Part shown: one piece after another, positions 1 to 12,614 of the stretch
Layout: every line of letters begins with the position of its first letter
How positions within the stretch are numbered: the first letter of the stretch is position 1
NCBI GenBank assembly: GCA_001600615.1
Contig: BCKK01000009.1
Location: forward strand, 496,156 to 560,155
Source of the DNA: Dioszegia crocea
Lineage: Eukaryota; Basidiomycota; Tremellomycetes; Tremellales; Bulleribasidiaceae
Direction: 5' to 3'
Length of the DNA: 64,000 nt
Notes under the pieces: model-generated
The model's database searches: none
What the model saw: the letters and a program-made list of their open reading frames with translations, nothing else
Told to the model about the DNA's origin: nothing
Made by a program: the position numbers and the translations under genes

Positions 1-191
1 GGATGATCTCCCTAACAACACCCCGGATGTAACCGTTCTTCTCGGCAAAGTCGAGATTCCTCAACTTTGCGGGGTTTTTGTTGTGGTGGGTGTGGGACTT
101 GAAGATCCCGCCCGACTGCCTCTGTGCTCGGATAACTCGCTGTCATTGTCAGCTGACGTCTGTATGTTATAGTGATGTGATTTACACCCAT
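1..191 (-). CDS. RPL2: 60S ribosomal protein uL2 (yeast Rpl2, human RPL8), 5' end only
   Basis: This is the N-terminal part of a cytosolic large-subunit ribosomal protein; the rest lies beyond the left edge. The reverse strand gives ATG GGT, then an intron (140-185, donor gtaaat, acceptor gacag), then an exon running off the window. The joined start reads [20 protein letters not shown], followed by [16 protein letters not shown] and GVVREII. This matches the eukaryotic uL2 N-terminus, which begins MGRVIRAQRK and contains HTHH and LDF.E.NGY. uL2 sits near the peptidyl-transferase centre of the 60S subunit. The first coding exon is only six nucleotides, so the start cannot be seen without splicing. 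Identification is firm; only about 49 residues are visible. Confidence 0.9.
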
Positions 192-465
192 GGCTGTTCG
201 ATTGCTTGATGAATAGAGTCAAGACGAAATCAGCCTCTGCCAATCTATGCACTCGCGCTCAATTCGACACTCTGTCTAAAACCATGTGGCGGAAGCAACC
301 GCTGGATGCCGTAAGCACTCCCCCAGGAGATATCGCCGAAAGCATTGTGGCACTTCTCATCGGCGATATGCTAATCGCCGACAACTTCGCATTTGACGCA
401 TTCTTAATGCTTTTTGGTCCACCCGGTAAAACATCGGTCCGACGTATCGGCTTTCATCTCAGGGA

Positions 466-3400
466 CTACTCTACATCGCTCTTGCCATCTCCCTCCTCAC
501 TCGCCGCCTTCTCAGACTTCTGCAAATAACCTCCCAGCTTCTTCACTCCACCCAAATTCAGCCGTATCTTCTTGCCCACTTCCTCCTTGACTCCCAAACT
601 CTTCTCCTTGTCCTTATCCTTTTGCTTTAAAGATGAGAACCACCCTTCTTTGGCTGGCTCGACATCAACTTTGCCTCCACCCATCGCCCCTGCTTTGACC
701 AACAGTCCAGCAAAACCCTCTTCATCCTCTTCCTCCCGCTGCCGCTTCTGGCGCATCCTGACTGCCACATCCCCCAAATCCTCCGCCAATTCCTCTGTAG
801 ATGCTACCTCTGGCCGTGGTGATGGCGCACCGGACGATCCGTCCGAATCGGAATTATCATCGTAATCCAGCCCCAGCACCGACGACGTAGCTGTAGATTT
901 CGCGGGCGACTTTCCCGTTCTTCGAGTTGAGGTCGTTTGAGTACCATAGAATGTAGCACCGCGTTTCCGTTTATAGGTGATTGGGCTGGCCGACGGGGCA
1001 CTAGTTTCCTCGTCCGACGCATTGAAGTAATCCTCCTCCTGCATTTCCTTCTCGTGAATTTTGGTTGTGCTCGATTCCGCCTCGGATGCCGTAGCAATGG
1101 GTGGTGGGTGGCTCCACTGCTCATACTTGGCGTGTAAGCCTTGTATTGGGGCTCGGAATAGGGGTCGTTCGGAAAGCGCCTCGAGGCGGGCGCGGTGGGA
1201 CTCGAAAAGATAGATGACGACGGGTTTGGCGGATGAGTCCTGGTGATCAGCTCTGTCGCAGGATCTTGATGTGTGGACATTTACGGCCTGACCGCACATC
1301 GTAAGAATTCCCCCGGTAATTGTTGACAGCCTGTAGCAGGGGCCCACGAGACATACCTTTCTTATAATTTCCAGAATGTCCATACAAGCCGAGCTCAGCA
1401 TGTTATCCCGCTTACTCTCCTCCTCCATCAACGTGATCATAGGGTTGAGCAGATCTGATTTGACAAAGTGGCGGTTCATGAAGTGGTTATTCGTCCTGAA
1501 ACATGCCTTGATAAAGCGAAGAGCGGCTACTGTCAGATTTGCATCAATGTCACTCACCATGACGGAGTGGTTTTTCCTTCAAGCTCAACAGCCCGACGGC
1601 CTTGCGAGCGATCGGATTCGACATGACGAAATAGCTCGCTCGATGGCCATGGATCGCGATGCTGAATGACAGTAGTTCGACAAGGTGTCCCAAGAGGGCA
1701 GTCTTTGCCCGATCGAGCGGTTCTACCATTAGCAAAGAATGGAGGACAACATACCTCCTTCTGTATAATCCAGCAAAGGCTTAAACAGCGAATTAAAACA
1801 TTGCTCATAGACATAGTTGAGGAACTTTTCGTTGGCTCGGCTATCCGACTTCTGAGTGAAGGACTAACGTCAACGTACTTCTCATAATAGCTCACCTCTG
1901 ATTCGGCTGGGGTCTCTAGTAGAGTTTTGAACGTGTCCGAGATCTGACTCAACAGTCCGAGGTTCGGCGTCGATCCCATCACCTCAATCATCTCCGTCAC
2001 CAGCGAACGTTTCCCCTTGCTTGCATCATCCAGCACATCGTGTCGGATAGCATTGGCGTCATGCTCCGACATCAACGTCAACATCTCCGCACCAGCATGT
2101 AGAATCGCCGCCTCTGTCCGCCGTAATGCCCATGATAGAGCGCTTCCCAGCCCCTTGGCAAACAGATTACGATACAGCGCCAGCCGTGTGGGAACCTGAG
2201 TGGTTTTGCCCATCAACATCAACTGATGCAGGAAAGCGACAGTATCCTTCTGCTTCTCCTCATTCTCGGGCTTTTCGAGTGCGACACCTTTGAAAATGTC
2301 CAGGATTTCGTACACCAGGGTGGGGTTGTTCTGGAAATAAGCGATGATGTCGACCTGGTTAAAGAAGATGAAGCCGTTTAGAATGCCGAATGTAGGGTCG
2401 TCCAATAACCGCGCGAGGACGACTTCTTTCAAGTATTGTAATCGATAGGTCTGGTGTATCTTTGTCCGGATATTGGCGTCTCGGATCTCGACAACTTGTC
2501 TGAATTTGGATATTTCGCGGAAGAATTGTCGGAAAGATGCCTTTAGCGAGGGGAATTCGGGATCGTACTCCAGCATACCAATCACGCCCAGGAAGACATC
2601 GTCCTGGAGTATGTATTCCAAGATGCCATTATCGTTGAACATGACTGATGTCAGCAATGCCAGAGAGGGACTTACTGATCGATTGCATCAGAGAGCACAG
2701 GACGTGCAGGTCGTCAACCGATTCCAGATCCTCGGCTTTATCGAAGACAGTAATGAGCTGTTTTATATAATCCTGGGATAAGTTACGGCAACACAGCACA
2801 CTCACCTCAGCCAGAATATGCTCCACGGCTCTTTCTCTCCCTGGAGGCGAGCGCGATTGCATCCGAAGCAGTTGTAGGTGTTCACTATCGTCAGACCTGC
2901 TGTTCTGCGTGGGACCTACCGTATATTCCCGAGCGTTGGAGCCTGCCAGGGTGTGCGGGTCTCGGCTGTAGCCGGACCAGCAGTCTGGACCAGCATTGGC
3001 GAAGCTGAAAGAGGTGATGAAGAGGAAGGCACTATTTGCTGATCTGAATCGCCTATCGCTTCAGCTTGATCCAAACAAGACTCACTAGGCAAGTTGTTGA
3101 GGTGTTTCTGGACCTCGCAGATGAACTGCCAGATATCCTCACAGCCGTCACCATCCTGGAAAGATAGCGCAATGTCTAGATTGGTCGTAGGTTCCGTCCA
3201 GACGATAAGAGTGTCTAGCTTTAGCACTGTTCCTTGTAAGATTCACCTTGTTGTCGAGCGTAGATATCGTCCTTCTCGACTTTGGTAGTCAGAAGCATCT
3301 CATCCTTGACGAAACCGCCTGGTCCATCGTCCTCGCCTTTATCCGCTCCATGATCTTCCGGCTCGACAATGATGAGGGCGATGTCTTGCGAATCGTCATA

Positions 3401-3773
3401 CACGCCCTTGCAGTGACCCGTCCCACGGTCAAACCATGACTGATCTCGTAGCTCGTACACCTGTTATTAGCTATGCGTCACGCCTGGATGATATCCTCAC
3501 CTTGACTCTCTTTCCCTCGTCATTTCCCAGGCCTCCACCATCCACGTCCAGGTCCCTATCGTCGCCTTCTTGAACCTGCTCTCCGACCAAGGCGGCTGGC
3601 CCTGAGTCTCCGCCACTCTCATTAACTTTCTCCGCACTTGACGCCGGCTCGTCGAGCTCCATCTGAGTCTCTACCTTCTCCCCACCGCCGCCCTCTGCGG
3701 CTTCCCCATCTGGACTAGGCTGTGATACGACTGGAGATGAGGAATCTGCGGAGGGTAATTCGACGGAGGCCAT
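466..3773 (-). CDS. PSY2: Serine/threonine phosphatase PP4 regulatory subunit 3 (Psy2/SMEK)
   Basis: Regulatory subunit that targets the PP4 catalytic subunit to substrates, with known roles in DNA-damage checkpoint recovery. The protein starts [12 protein letters not shown] at 3773. An intron at 3461-3500 joins VKV to [20 protein letters not shown], the start of the EVH1/PH-like domain that defines the family. The following exons carry the SMEK helical repeat, including [38 protein letters not shown] and a [12 protein letters not shown] segment. The C-terminus is low-complexity and charged (KRKRG, Lys/Glu/Asp-rich), as in other PP4R3 proteins, and ends SDVE. Several short introns interrupt it. 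It is transcribed away from ULP1, with 296 bp between their starts. Confidence 0.92.
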
Positions 3774-4069
3774 ACGGGGAATGTTCCCTCGGGATCATGA
3801 GCCCGTGTACCGATATAGGTAAGCTACCGCTGGCTGTATGGATCTTTCCGGTGAAGCCGAGACTGAGAAGCGGCGAGGGTTGGAGCGAGGGGTATGTATG
3901 GTGAGATGGAGAAGAGGTGAAAGTGAAAGTGAAAGTGCAAGTGGAGTAAGGACGGTCGACGATAGTAAACAGTACTAGTGGAAATGCTTCCGTACCTATA
4001 ACGTAACTGATTGACTGGTACGCGTTTCATCATAATCACCTACCACCTTACATTCACTACACAGGCGGC

Positions 4070-6000
4070 ATGGCAAAGCGTTCAATCTCCTCAACAGACT
4101 CAGAATCTACACATGCCGTCTCATCGCACAGTGAGGGTGTCCTTCAGAAGAGACAAAAAACGCATCATCAGCCGTCATCAGCCTCTGTCATCCTCAATCG
4201 CGTCGCGACAAATTTTGTGGGCTTCATCATGAGCACATTCAAGTCATCAGGTGGGTACTACCTTGATCAATACTGAACATTTTCCAGAACCACCACGCCC
4301 CTCTTCCACCCCCACCACAAAAGTATACCCCGATTTACCAAAGCCGTATTCCGCCCCGTCGAGTCCACCAAGCGCAGCCCGTGAGATCAGGCCAAGCGCT
4401 AGCGGGTCAACCTTGGAGGAAGGCCTGAGCCCACGGAATCCTATAAATCTGGCGGACGAAGAGGATGAGAACTCAGAATCATCTAGGAGCGCGGCAGGTG
4501 GGGAAGAGGCGTCGAGCTCAAAGACGCCGGGATGGTCAGAATACCCGACAAATGGCGGCTCTCGATTTGCAGCCTCTCAGCAAGTACGGCCCAGTCGGCG
4601 ACTACGGCCGCAGTTGTCCAGCTCAGACTCCATGAAGCGGACCTATGACTGGGTCGATACGGCGACATCGTCAACATCCAGCTCCAAAACCGACCAACGA
4701 AAGCTGCAGGCGAATCATACCCGGAAGTCCAAGTTGACATCGCGCTTGAAGGATGCAGCGGCGCGCAGCGTCAAGTTGACTAGGAATACCCTTTCAATCG
4801 GGCGGAAGCGCGAGACGGAATTCTTTTCCGGTGGAGGTGAGTCGTATGATTAAGCCAGGCTGATGTTCAGAAACACAGGGGCGAGAAGGATTTCTCAGAT
4901 TTCAGCAAGCCATATCTGCGAGCGATAAGCAAACGCTGGACGCGAACATTAAGCCTGAAATTGTGAGCCCGTGAAGTTGTGAGGCTGATTTTTCCAATGC
5001 TGACTGCTTCTAGAAACCCTACCAACCGACCAAAGCCCGAATCCAGGCCCCACAACATCCTGTAAGGGATATCTCCGACCTCTTGGATCAGATCTCGCTG
5101 GAGAAGGCCAAGGCGGACAAGCTTGCCCTCGACCGACTACAAGTCTCCCTTCCTACACGTTTAAAAGACGAAGAAGAAGCCCTCGTACGTGCCAACTTGC
5201 AAGTTAGCTGATCGCAGGTCACTGCCTCCCTCCGCAATTCTCATTTCAGCAAGGAATCAGTCAAAATTGGTTCACTGCTCCGCCTAAAACCGGGAATTTG
5301 GCTCGACGACGAAATCATCAACCACTATGGGCGAATGATACAGAAGCGATCCACCGATGACGAATCGGGTAAATTTCCCAAAGTCTTCTACTGTAACTCA
5401 TTCTTCTACGAGAAGATGGGGAAGGGGTATAGCCCCGCGCTGGGAAGGTGGACTAAAAGGGTACGTCATTGTTGTCTTTATTCACTGACAGTCAGGTCAA
5501 GATTTTCGAACTCGACGTTCTTGTCATGGCTATAAATATAGGAAATCAACACTGGACCTGTTGCGCAATAGATATGCGGCACAAGCGTATTGAGTACTAC
5601 GATTCGATGGGGGATGGGGGAAGAGCACGGGATGAGCTATTCCCGGTATGTTGTACAACTCAAGCCGTAGACTCGGCTGACCCTCAGACTGTGATGGCTT
5701 ATCTGGCCGCGGAGCACCAGGCAAAGTTGGGCAAGCCATTCGATCCTGCTGGCTGGGTACTGGCATTTGAACCTGTAGGCCTATCATCTCAAATCTGGTC
5801 GCCAGCTAACGTCTCAGGGCAACCCTCATCAGGACAATGGGTGTGATTGTGGGATATTCGCCTGTCAGACCATGGAGAATGTCGCCCGTGGCAAAGACTT
5901 GGTCGACGACAAGTGGGAGTTTGGGCAGAAGAATATGCCATTCTTCAGGCGAATGATGATATATGAGATCGCCACAGAGAAGTTGTACAAACGATGGTAG
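4070..6000 (+). CDS. ULP1: SUMO-specific cysteine protease, Ulp1 family (peptidase C48)
   Basis: Predicted to process SUMO precursor and remove SUMO from proteins, probably at the nuclear envelope. The N-terminal half is Ser/Pro-rich and basic, with KRQK near the start; it begins MAKRSISSTDSE at 4070. The C-terminal half is the C48 domain: LRLKPGIWLDDEIINHY, YCNSFFYEKM, then the catalytic triad. The His is in NQHWTCC (near 5550), the Asp in EYYDSMG (near 5600) and the Cys in DNGCDCGIF (near 5845, spanning a short intron). The stop is TAG at 5998-6000 after LYKRW. At least six short introns are needed. The order H-D-Q-C and WLDDEIIN support Ulp1 rather than Ulp2, though I cannot exclude an Ulp2-like role. 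Confidence 0.93.
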
Positions 6001-6782
6001 CGAGTAGAAATGTAGATATATAATGACGAATCACATCATCCTGTAGACTCGTTGACTGCAATGACCTCCCTCATGGCTGGCTTGAAGCAATGGGACAGCC
6101 AAGCTGGCCTCTCATACATTCGCTCTTTCGCGGGCAATACTGCCCATCTTCGAATTGTCTGTCCTCACAAAATATGAGCATCGGGTGCTGATGGCGATGC
6201 CACCATCGGTGGTGAGTTCTCAGTTCTGCATACCGTCATTGATAGTATCTTTCGCTCACGTGCCTCTGAAAGCAGTTTGGGTAGCCCTTGATATTCTTCT
6301 CTGGCCTTACATTGCTCAGATCCCACAAGATAATCACCTTCTCAGAGCTGACTTTCTACCGTGATCAGTGGTCTGTCAAGCCTTCCTTTATCGTAGCTCT
6401 CGCACACAATGTAATCATCCGCACCTCGGTCCGCCCAACTTCGTGATGCGAGACCGAAGGGTCAGTCGTCACCCTTCGTTGCGAGTACTTCATCATGGGG
6501 GCGATGTCAGCGGCCGATGCTATGGAAATCGACAAAGCAAGTCGACAAAAGCGCTCAACATAACATACTGCGGTGTGACCTATATGACGTCGTGCCTAGA
6601 CCAGGCGCTTAACACCGAATAGCGTTGATAGGTCAGTATGGAAGCATTAAATGTGATGCGCTCGCCAGAACGCGGATCGTAAAGTGCGTGCCGGGCGTGA
6701 TGATCCGGCTGGCTGGGACATCAGAAATGTGAGTTTGCCTCAGACATGGCTTGACTAGTCATCCGTAGGGTAGCAGTACGTG
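6001..6782. other. Gene-free convergent region between ULP1 and the carrier-like gene
   Basis: Both flanking genes end here, so this should contain two 3' untranslated regions. Short ORFs at 6155-6364 and 6368-6622 have no recognisable domain and no sensible start context. I see no RNA gene. Confidence 0.5.
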
Positions 6783-8257
6783 TCATATCTCCCCGCCTAC
6801 CCAAGCCCAAACCAGAAAGCCCGCGCCCCATGGCCCTACGGCAGCAAGTCGGAACGCTGCCCTTCTCAACGTCCGCCTTAGTACACCTTTCGACGGATCA
6901 AGGGCAGTGATGGGATGTGTCGATCGGACAAAAGGTCGAAGTCCCTCCGATCGCAAGACATGTATGAGGGGATATCTTGCAGCGTTTGGATCGGTCTTTG
7001 CGTGCTGCAATATCATCTGGCAGGCCTTGAATGGCCGTCCGGCTATTTCCGCGGTGACAGACGCAATCACACCGCCAGTGACAATTGTCGTCGCTTGCGC
7101 CACTCGAGCTATCGTTGGAGTTTTCCCGTCTTTCGGAGGTTTGCCAAAATCGAGGCTGATGAAATTACCCCAGTCCCGCTGGATCCCGCCACCAAAGAAG
7201 GCTTTTACTCGTAGACCAAGGCGCCGGGACATGTCGAATGCGGCAAAGAAACAGGCATAACTGACTCTGAGATGTCAGACAGTTGCGGGAAGGCCTTTGG
7301 ACTCACGCATCCCGGGCCACGGTCCATCGCCAACCGCTCCACCAGCCTGAACTCTTCCTCCAGGTATCGCTCGAAAGGAAATTTCGGACAGCCTGCAGGG
7401 GCGTACTCGTACTCTGCGCAGCTACGCTGAGTGGGGAATCAAGTCGAATTGGCAGTCGCAGTATACGGATGAGAATACCGGTCGCTGAAGTGGCTGAGTC
7501 GCGCAGTAGCCTGTTCGTCAGTACGATATGGTGGGCAAGATACCAGTCGAATTGACATACCTAACGACATTATCAATGGGGGTAAAGGCGATGCCTTGGA
7601 CGATGCCCGCCCCGGCCCCGGCGATACTTGACAATAATGTAGGATGTCTCGGTATGACGGTCGGGCCTTGTAGTAAGGTATGGAGCGATATCTCCTCCTC
7701 CTCTGTTTGCTCTCCCGCGCGCTTGGTCTGCTGGAAGAACGGGAGTCGAGCTAGTCCTAGAGCTAGAAAGGAGTGAGAAGTGAAGAGCAAGAAGCCTAGT
7801 GATGCGTTGACCACAAGAGGCGGGAATAATGTGATGAGCACTGCTAGCAGCTGAGCGTCAGTCTTGCTTACTCTGTGACTCACGCCACTTCGACTGCTTA
7901 GCAAGGTCCTAATGAAAGTTGGCGAAAGGGTCTGATTCGCCGAGATGGCGAGCTGGCGCAAACCTCCAAAGGTGTCCACTGCAGATCAGAAGTGTCGAAG
8001 CGACGCCTCACCTCGACTGGGTCGGAACAGTTTTGATGGTCGACGAAACATGAAGCCTTCATATTAGCTATGACAGCCTTGTTACTTGGTCCAGTCAGTA
8101 CATCAGTCGTTGCAGACTCACCGACATAGACGAACAGCGACCTCGCCATAGCCGCTGAAGCTGAGGAGGAAGTCGAAGAAACCGTCAAGGTGTCTTCAGC
8201 GGGCACAGCATTGTTGGTGCTGCCTGCGCTTTCTGCGCTTGACTGTCTCGTCGTCAT
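6783..8257 (-). CDS. Divergent mitochondrial-carrier-family-like protein
   Basis: The fold suggests an inner-membrane solute carrier, but no substrate can be assigned. It starts MTTRQSSAESAG at 8257; upstream in-frame residues lack an ATG. Middle exons carry hydrophobic segments (LLAVLITLFPPLVVNASLGF) and AGAGAGIVQGIAFTPIDNVVR-like sequence, which resembles the carrier signature Px[DE]xx[KR] preceded by Gly-rich helices. Later exons read WWSGWRWTVARDA then YACFFAAFDMSRR, matching the carrier pattern GW...RD...FFa.fe..R. A third repeat-like piece holds GGVIASVTAEIAGRPFKACQMIL. The canonical signatures are degraded, so transport is inferred. The junction between exon 2 (ending near 8012) and the exon starting VDTFGGLRQ did not join in frame with a standard donor, so the model there is uncertain. 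Confidence 0.62.
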
Positions 8258-8395
8258 TGAGTCATCGCTCTCTGGCGCTCCACAATCGATCAAGCTAGAG
8301 AAGATGCGGCGATGTGAAGGTAGATTGTCGGATGGAGGAAATTGAAACCACCGCATGTTTCATCTCTCCATCTTCATCGATATCAATCATCCATC
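8258..8395. promoter_or_regulatory. Shared intergenic region of two divergent genes
   Basis: Only 138 bp separate the start codon of the carrier-like gene (8257, reverse) from that of IBA57 (8396, forward). Promoter elements and both leaders must lie here or inside the genes. Both products are probably mitochondrial, so shared control is plausible but is inference. I see no clear TATA box. Confidence 0.5.
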
Positions 8396-9639
8396 ATGCG
8401 AGGCCTCACTGCTTGTGCCCGCTGCAGTGGCCTCTCCACTCAAGTCCGACAGGCATCTTCCTCTGCCCAGGCTGCCAGGCTGAGCCGAAAATCCATTCTC
8501 GAAGTCTCTGGACCAGACACTCAGAAGTTCCTCAAAGGCCTGACCTGTCGGGATGTCGAATCCCTGGGAGGAGGCTACAGTGGATTCTTAAATGCTGCCG
8601 TATGTTTACTCATCGATTCCGCGCTGACAACGTAGGGCCGGGTACTACATGACGTCTTTATATTCCCTGTTGAACCAAATCGCTATCTGATTTCGCACGA
8701 GTCTCCTCCCGATCACCCGGCACCTTTGCAAAAGTACCTGGCTCCGTTCAGATTACGCTCGAAAGTCCGCTTCAAGGATGTCTCGTCGGAGTGGGGCGCT
8801 TGGGGGGTGTGGGACACCGAGCCATCACCCAAGCCATCAAGAAAGTGGAAATTGGGCAGTCTGGGGGCTGCAGAGGCATCTTGGTCATGGCCCGATGGCG
8901 CTGCCGAACTGGGCCTGGGCTCGGGCGAAGTTGGCTGTTGGGATCTTCGCGCTGGACAAGGAAAGCAGATTCTGGCATCAGCAGGCAAGGATCGTGAGTG
9001 CTTTATGTACTCCACAGCTGAGCGATAGCGATGAATGGTTCCCTCTCAACCGAAAGCGAGTATCATCTCAATCGGATGCGCCTGGGTATACCCGAGGGCA
9101 CACGCGAGATTCTACCTGAGGCTGCCCTGCCACTGGAGAGCTGCATGGATGTTCATGGTGGAGGTACGCTTCAACCCCTGACCACGCTGACCATAGTCGA
9201 TTTCAGGAAAGGCTGCTATGTCGGCCAGGAATTGACGGTCCGCACATATCACACCGGCGCAACGAGAAAACGCGTCCTCCCTCTTCGCTTATTCCCTCTG
9301 CAGCCCAATGTCTCCATTCCCAGCAGCCTCCTCGGCTCCGAACCCCTGTCTCCGGGTTCGTTCGGCGACGTCATATATCACCCACCTGCCAGCTCGGCTA
9401 CGAAGAAACCAAAGTCTGCGGGCAAGATCTTGTCTTTGCACGATACCTACGGGACGATCGGCTTAGGTCTGCTGAGACTCGAGATGGTAGAGCGAACATG
9501 GTGGAATCGACCGGCATGCTCTAACGTGGAGGAATGGTCACAAGGAGCGAGACTGACGACAACCATGGATGGCGTGGAGTATGGGGTGTATGTAGAGCAG
9601 GGCGAAGCCTACGCGACCTCGCTGCTTGCGGAGAAGTAA
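8396..9639 (+). CDS. IBA57: Iron-sulfur cluster assembly factor IBA57, mitochondrial (GcvT/YgfZ family)
   Basis: Folate-binding-fold protein that works with Isa1/Isa2 in late mitochondrial assembly of 4Fe-4S clusters for aconitase and lipoate synthase. The start MRGLTACARCSG at 8396 gives an N-terminus rich in Arg, Ser and Ala, typical of a mitochondrial presequence. The folded part begins at LEVSGPDTQKFLKGLTC. An intron at 8600-8635 joins NAA to GRVLHDVFIF. The family signature KGCYVGQE follows at about 9206-9230, then LTVRTYHTGATRKRVLP. GIPEG and LPLES before the signature are also typical. It ends SLLAEK at 9639. At least three introns are needed. This is the only GcvT-like gene in the window, and the KGCYxGQE motif makes the call secure. 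Confidence 0.92.
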
Positions 9640-9669
9640 GAAGGATGATTCTTGAGCCTGCATATGTAG

Positions 9670-10926
9670 CTATAGGTCATCGAAGAAGCCTGCCTCCTTC
9701 TTGCTAGCTTTTGGCTGCTCGGCATCTTCCTCCTCGTCATCACTGTCGCCATCCTCCATATCGACATCCTCCTCATTGTCGGTGTCTTCGAACATATCCT
9801 CCACATCCGTCAATTTGACACACTCGTCGTGACTGACACTTCCCAGCCATTTCTTATTGCGATCTAGTCTCAGCCGCTCGATAGGGTATTCCTCATGCGA
9901 GGCAATCACGCCCACTGGGTTGTCAGCTCAAGCTCTGACGTTGGTCGTATGCAGACCTACAGAATTTGGTAGGCAGCAGTTGGGTCACTCGTATCAGACC
10001 ATCCTCGGACCCCGTCGCGATGATATCCGGCGTCAGAGCCACGATTGCATCTATCGAAGCTGGATGACCAGGAATCCGATCGACGCAATCTCCCCATCCC
10101 ATCTTCCTATTCCAGACCGACAATATGCCTAGCGTCGACCCGACGATACACTTTGTACCTCCCTTTATAGGTGCGATAGACAGGAGTTCATCCTCTTGGT
10201 CATCCGAAACGGCAAAAGGGGTGGGTTTATTCGAACGGATATCGATAACGGAGAGGTGACCGTCGCCTCTGGTCGCATCAGCGAGCTTCCTGGACAGACT
10301 TACGATGTTGACACCAGCTGACGCTTGTCGTCAAAATATGTGAAGTCGGATATGTAGTCAAAGTGCTGGTTGTACGACCGGACGGCTTCTTGTTGCCGGT
10401 GATCCCATAGCTACAATATGAGCGAGGGGTCGTTGTGTGATCTCACCTTTATCAAACCATCGTCATCTCCTGTTGCGACTAGATGTTCGTGAACGCAGTA
10501 CACCCGATTGATCGGCACACTGCCTCAGCTCCTTTCTTTGCTAGACTCACTCATGAGCCACTCGCTCGGACTTTATAGCTCCGTCGACAGCAGACAGCTC
10601 ACTGCGAACATCAGTTGAGCTCATGTCGGAACAGCGATAGAGACTCACTACAAGCCTCCGGCCTTGCCACCAGTCCAGACAGCACCACCATCACTTTGTA
10701 CACTGAGTCCCCGAGCGGTACGCTTGTTCGGTCTGACACTCCAAGAAGTGGACGACTCGCCCGTCTCATCGTCATATCTGAATGCCTTGACTTCGCCAGT
10801 GAGCAGACCGGCGTAGATGACCGATTCAGTCGGATGGAAGTCCAAATCGAAAGGCTGCAAATTTAGCCAAGCTCTTCCACTAGTCTATGATCAGCCTACC
10901 TGATTCTTCAGTTTGATATCAGGCAT
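9670..10926 (-). CDS. JIP5: WD-repeat protein JIP5 (WDR55 homologue)
   Basis: WD40 beta-propeller protein of the nucleolus, linked in yeast and animals to large-subunit ribosome biogenesis. The start MPDIKLKNQ at 10926 continues after a short intron as PFDLDFHPTESVIYAGLLTG, the usual JIP5 opening. Further blades are spread over many short exons. The C-terminus is diagnostic: GVIASHEEYPIERLRLDRN, KKWLGSVSHDECVKLTDVED, then a long acidic tract (about 9715-9810) and a Lys-rich tail. It shares a 163 bp divergent promoter region with CDC43. The 3' end lies 30 bp past the IBA57 stop on the opposite strand, so the two transcripts should overlap at their tails. Confidence 0.88.
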
Positions 10927-11089
10927 GTTGTATAGTATGGGAAGTGATATTGAGCAGATGTAAAGTTGATTGAGCCTCTTGGTGAAAATTTCAAACTCTG
11001 AAACACGGTCAGATCCGACACTGTCATCGATATGCCAACCTCAATCAACTGTCTACCCATCTACTTACACCCACTGACCATAGCATGGC

Positions 11090-12436
11090 ATGCTGTCCAC
11101 CTCACAGCGCACTTTCAAGCGCAACGCTCATATAAATTACTTTCTTCGCTGCCTAGGAGCTCTTCCAGCGTCAGCGGAAGGCCATGACTCCAACAGGTGA
11201 AGCTCGACTTCTGCCTAGTGCGTCGCTTTGGCCCTGGCTAACGCTCCTTTAGGATAACGATCGCATACTTCTGTATATCAGGACTGGATATTCTTGGGGT
11301 ACTAGAGACCAAGACGACTGGAGAGCAGCGAAGTGGCTGGGCGGAATGGATCTGGACATTGCAAGCGCGTATGTCCGCAGACCTCGCGTCCTGGATATGG
11401 CTAGTCTGACCACCTTACAGCACATGGTGGATTCCGCGGATCGACATTCATGACAACGCCAGTGAGTGGATAGGCCTCCTTGCTGTCTCTGGGCTAAGCA
11501 TCCAGAACAATGAAACATCACCCGGTCATCTACCTTCAACCTACACTGCGCTGCTCACGCTGGCTATGCTGCGCGCACCTCTTGACCGGCTGAATAAGCG
11601 AGGACTGTCAGACTTTATCCGAACATGCCAGGGTCCAGATGGATCGTATGCTTCTTATGCGAGATCCACTAGCCGACACTAAACAACAGATTCTCCCCAC
11701 TTCCCCGGCAGTCTAACGCGACTGGTACCGACTTTCAAAGCGATCTGCGAATGTCATATTGTGCGTTGGTGGTTTTGGATATCATTGGCGATATGAGCGG
11801 GATAGACCGTCAGTCCTGTGTGGGATTCATAAATCGATGTCGTGTGAGTGGAGTTCCGTCTACCGTCCGATGTTCGTACTGACAGATAAACAGACCTGGG
11901 AAGGCGCTTATGCTTCCCGGGCGGGAGTCACCGAAGCACAAGGTGAGCTCTTCCGATACTGTAGCTGACACCAAGGCGGAACCACATACTGTGCCGTGGC
12001 GTCACTGTCACTCATGAAAGAACCGATATCCAGTCCCGAAGAGTCGGTGCGTTGGTGCACGCAACGACAACTTGGGGGATTCCAGGGACGGCCCGGAAAG
12101 CTGGAGGATGTGTGTTATTCATTCTGGATCGGTGCCGCCCTACAAGTAAGCTCTGCTATGAGGTAGTGGAGCATTCGCTGATCTACCCAGATCATGGGGC
12201 AAGAGGAGTCAATCGATTCAACAGCCAATACCGCATTCCTCATATCGTCGCAATCGCCCCTAGGAGGATTCGGCAAAGAACCTGACGATTATCCGGACCC
12301 GTATCACTCTTACCTCGCTCTCGCCGCACTTGCACTGTCAGACAATCCCGAACTCGACCTAAGACCTTTGAATGCGAGGTGGAACATCAGCGAGGAGACC
12401 GCCCAATGGTTGACAGCCACCATGAAGTCACTATGA
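11090..12436 (+). CDS. CDC43: Geranylgeranyltransferase type I beta subunit (Cdc43)
   Basis: Catalytic beta subunit that, with the alpha subunit Ram2, adds geranylgeranyl to CaaX proteins such as Rho GTPases. The first ATG after an in-frame TAG (11081) is at 11090. The N-terminus reads HINYFLRCLGALP and, after an intron, RITIAYFCISGLDILG, the type I beta opening. The barrel repeats follow: GPDGSF, GTDFQSDLRMSYCALVVLD (Asp and Cys zinc ligands in the D.R..YC motif), YASRAGVTEAQGGTTYC, GGFQGRPGKLEDVCYSFW and DPYHSYLALAAL (His zinc ligand). It ends TATMKSL at 12436. The LDxLG opening separates it from the farnesyltransferase and Rab GGTase II beta subunits. Confidence 0.93.
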
Positions 12437-12614
12437 TACTGCTATGTTTGGGCAGTAGGGGAGCAGTAATGGGCAGAGAATGGTACTCTCAATCGGATGG
12501 GTTACATCTTGAAGTGACGACAGGGTTTCCCGCAAAATCAAAGATGCTAATCCATGTCTACTGATACAGTCATACAAGTCAATCCAACCTCAAGCTTACA
12601 ACTTCTCCATCCAC

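Noticed and set aside
6155..6622. Two adjacent forward ORFs between ULP1 and the carrier-like gene
   Set aside because: No domain, no start context and no sign of splicing; better seen as 3' flank.
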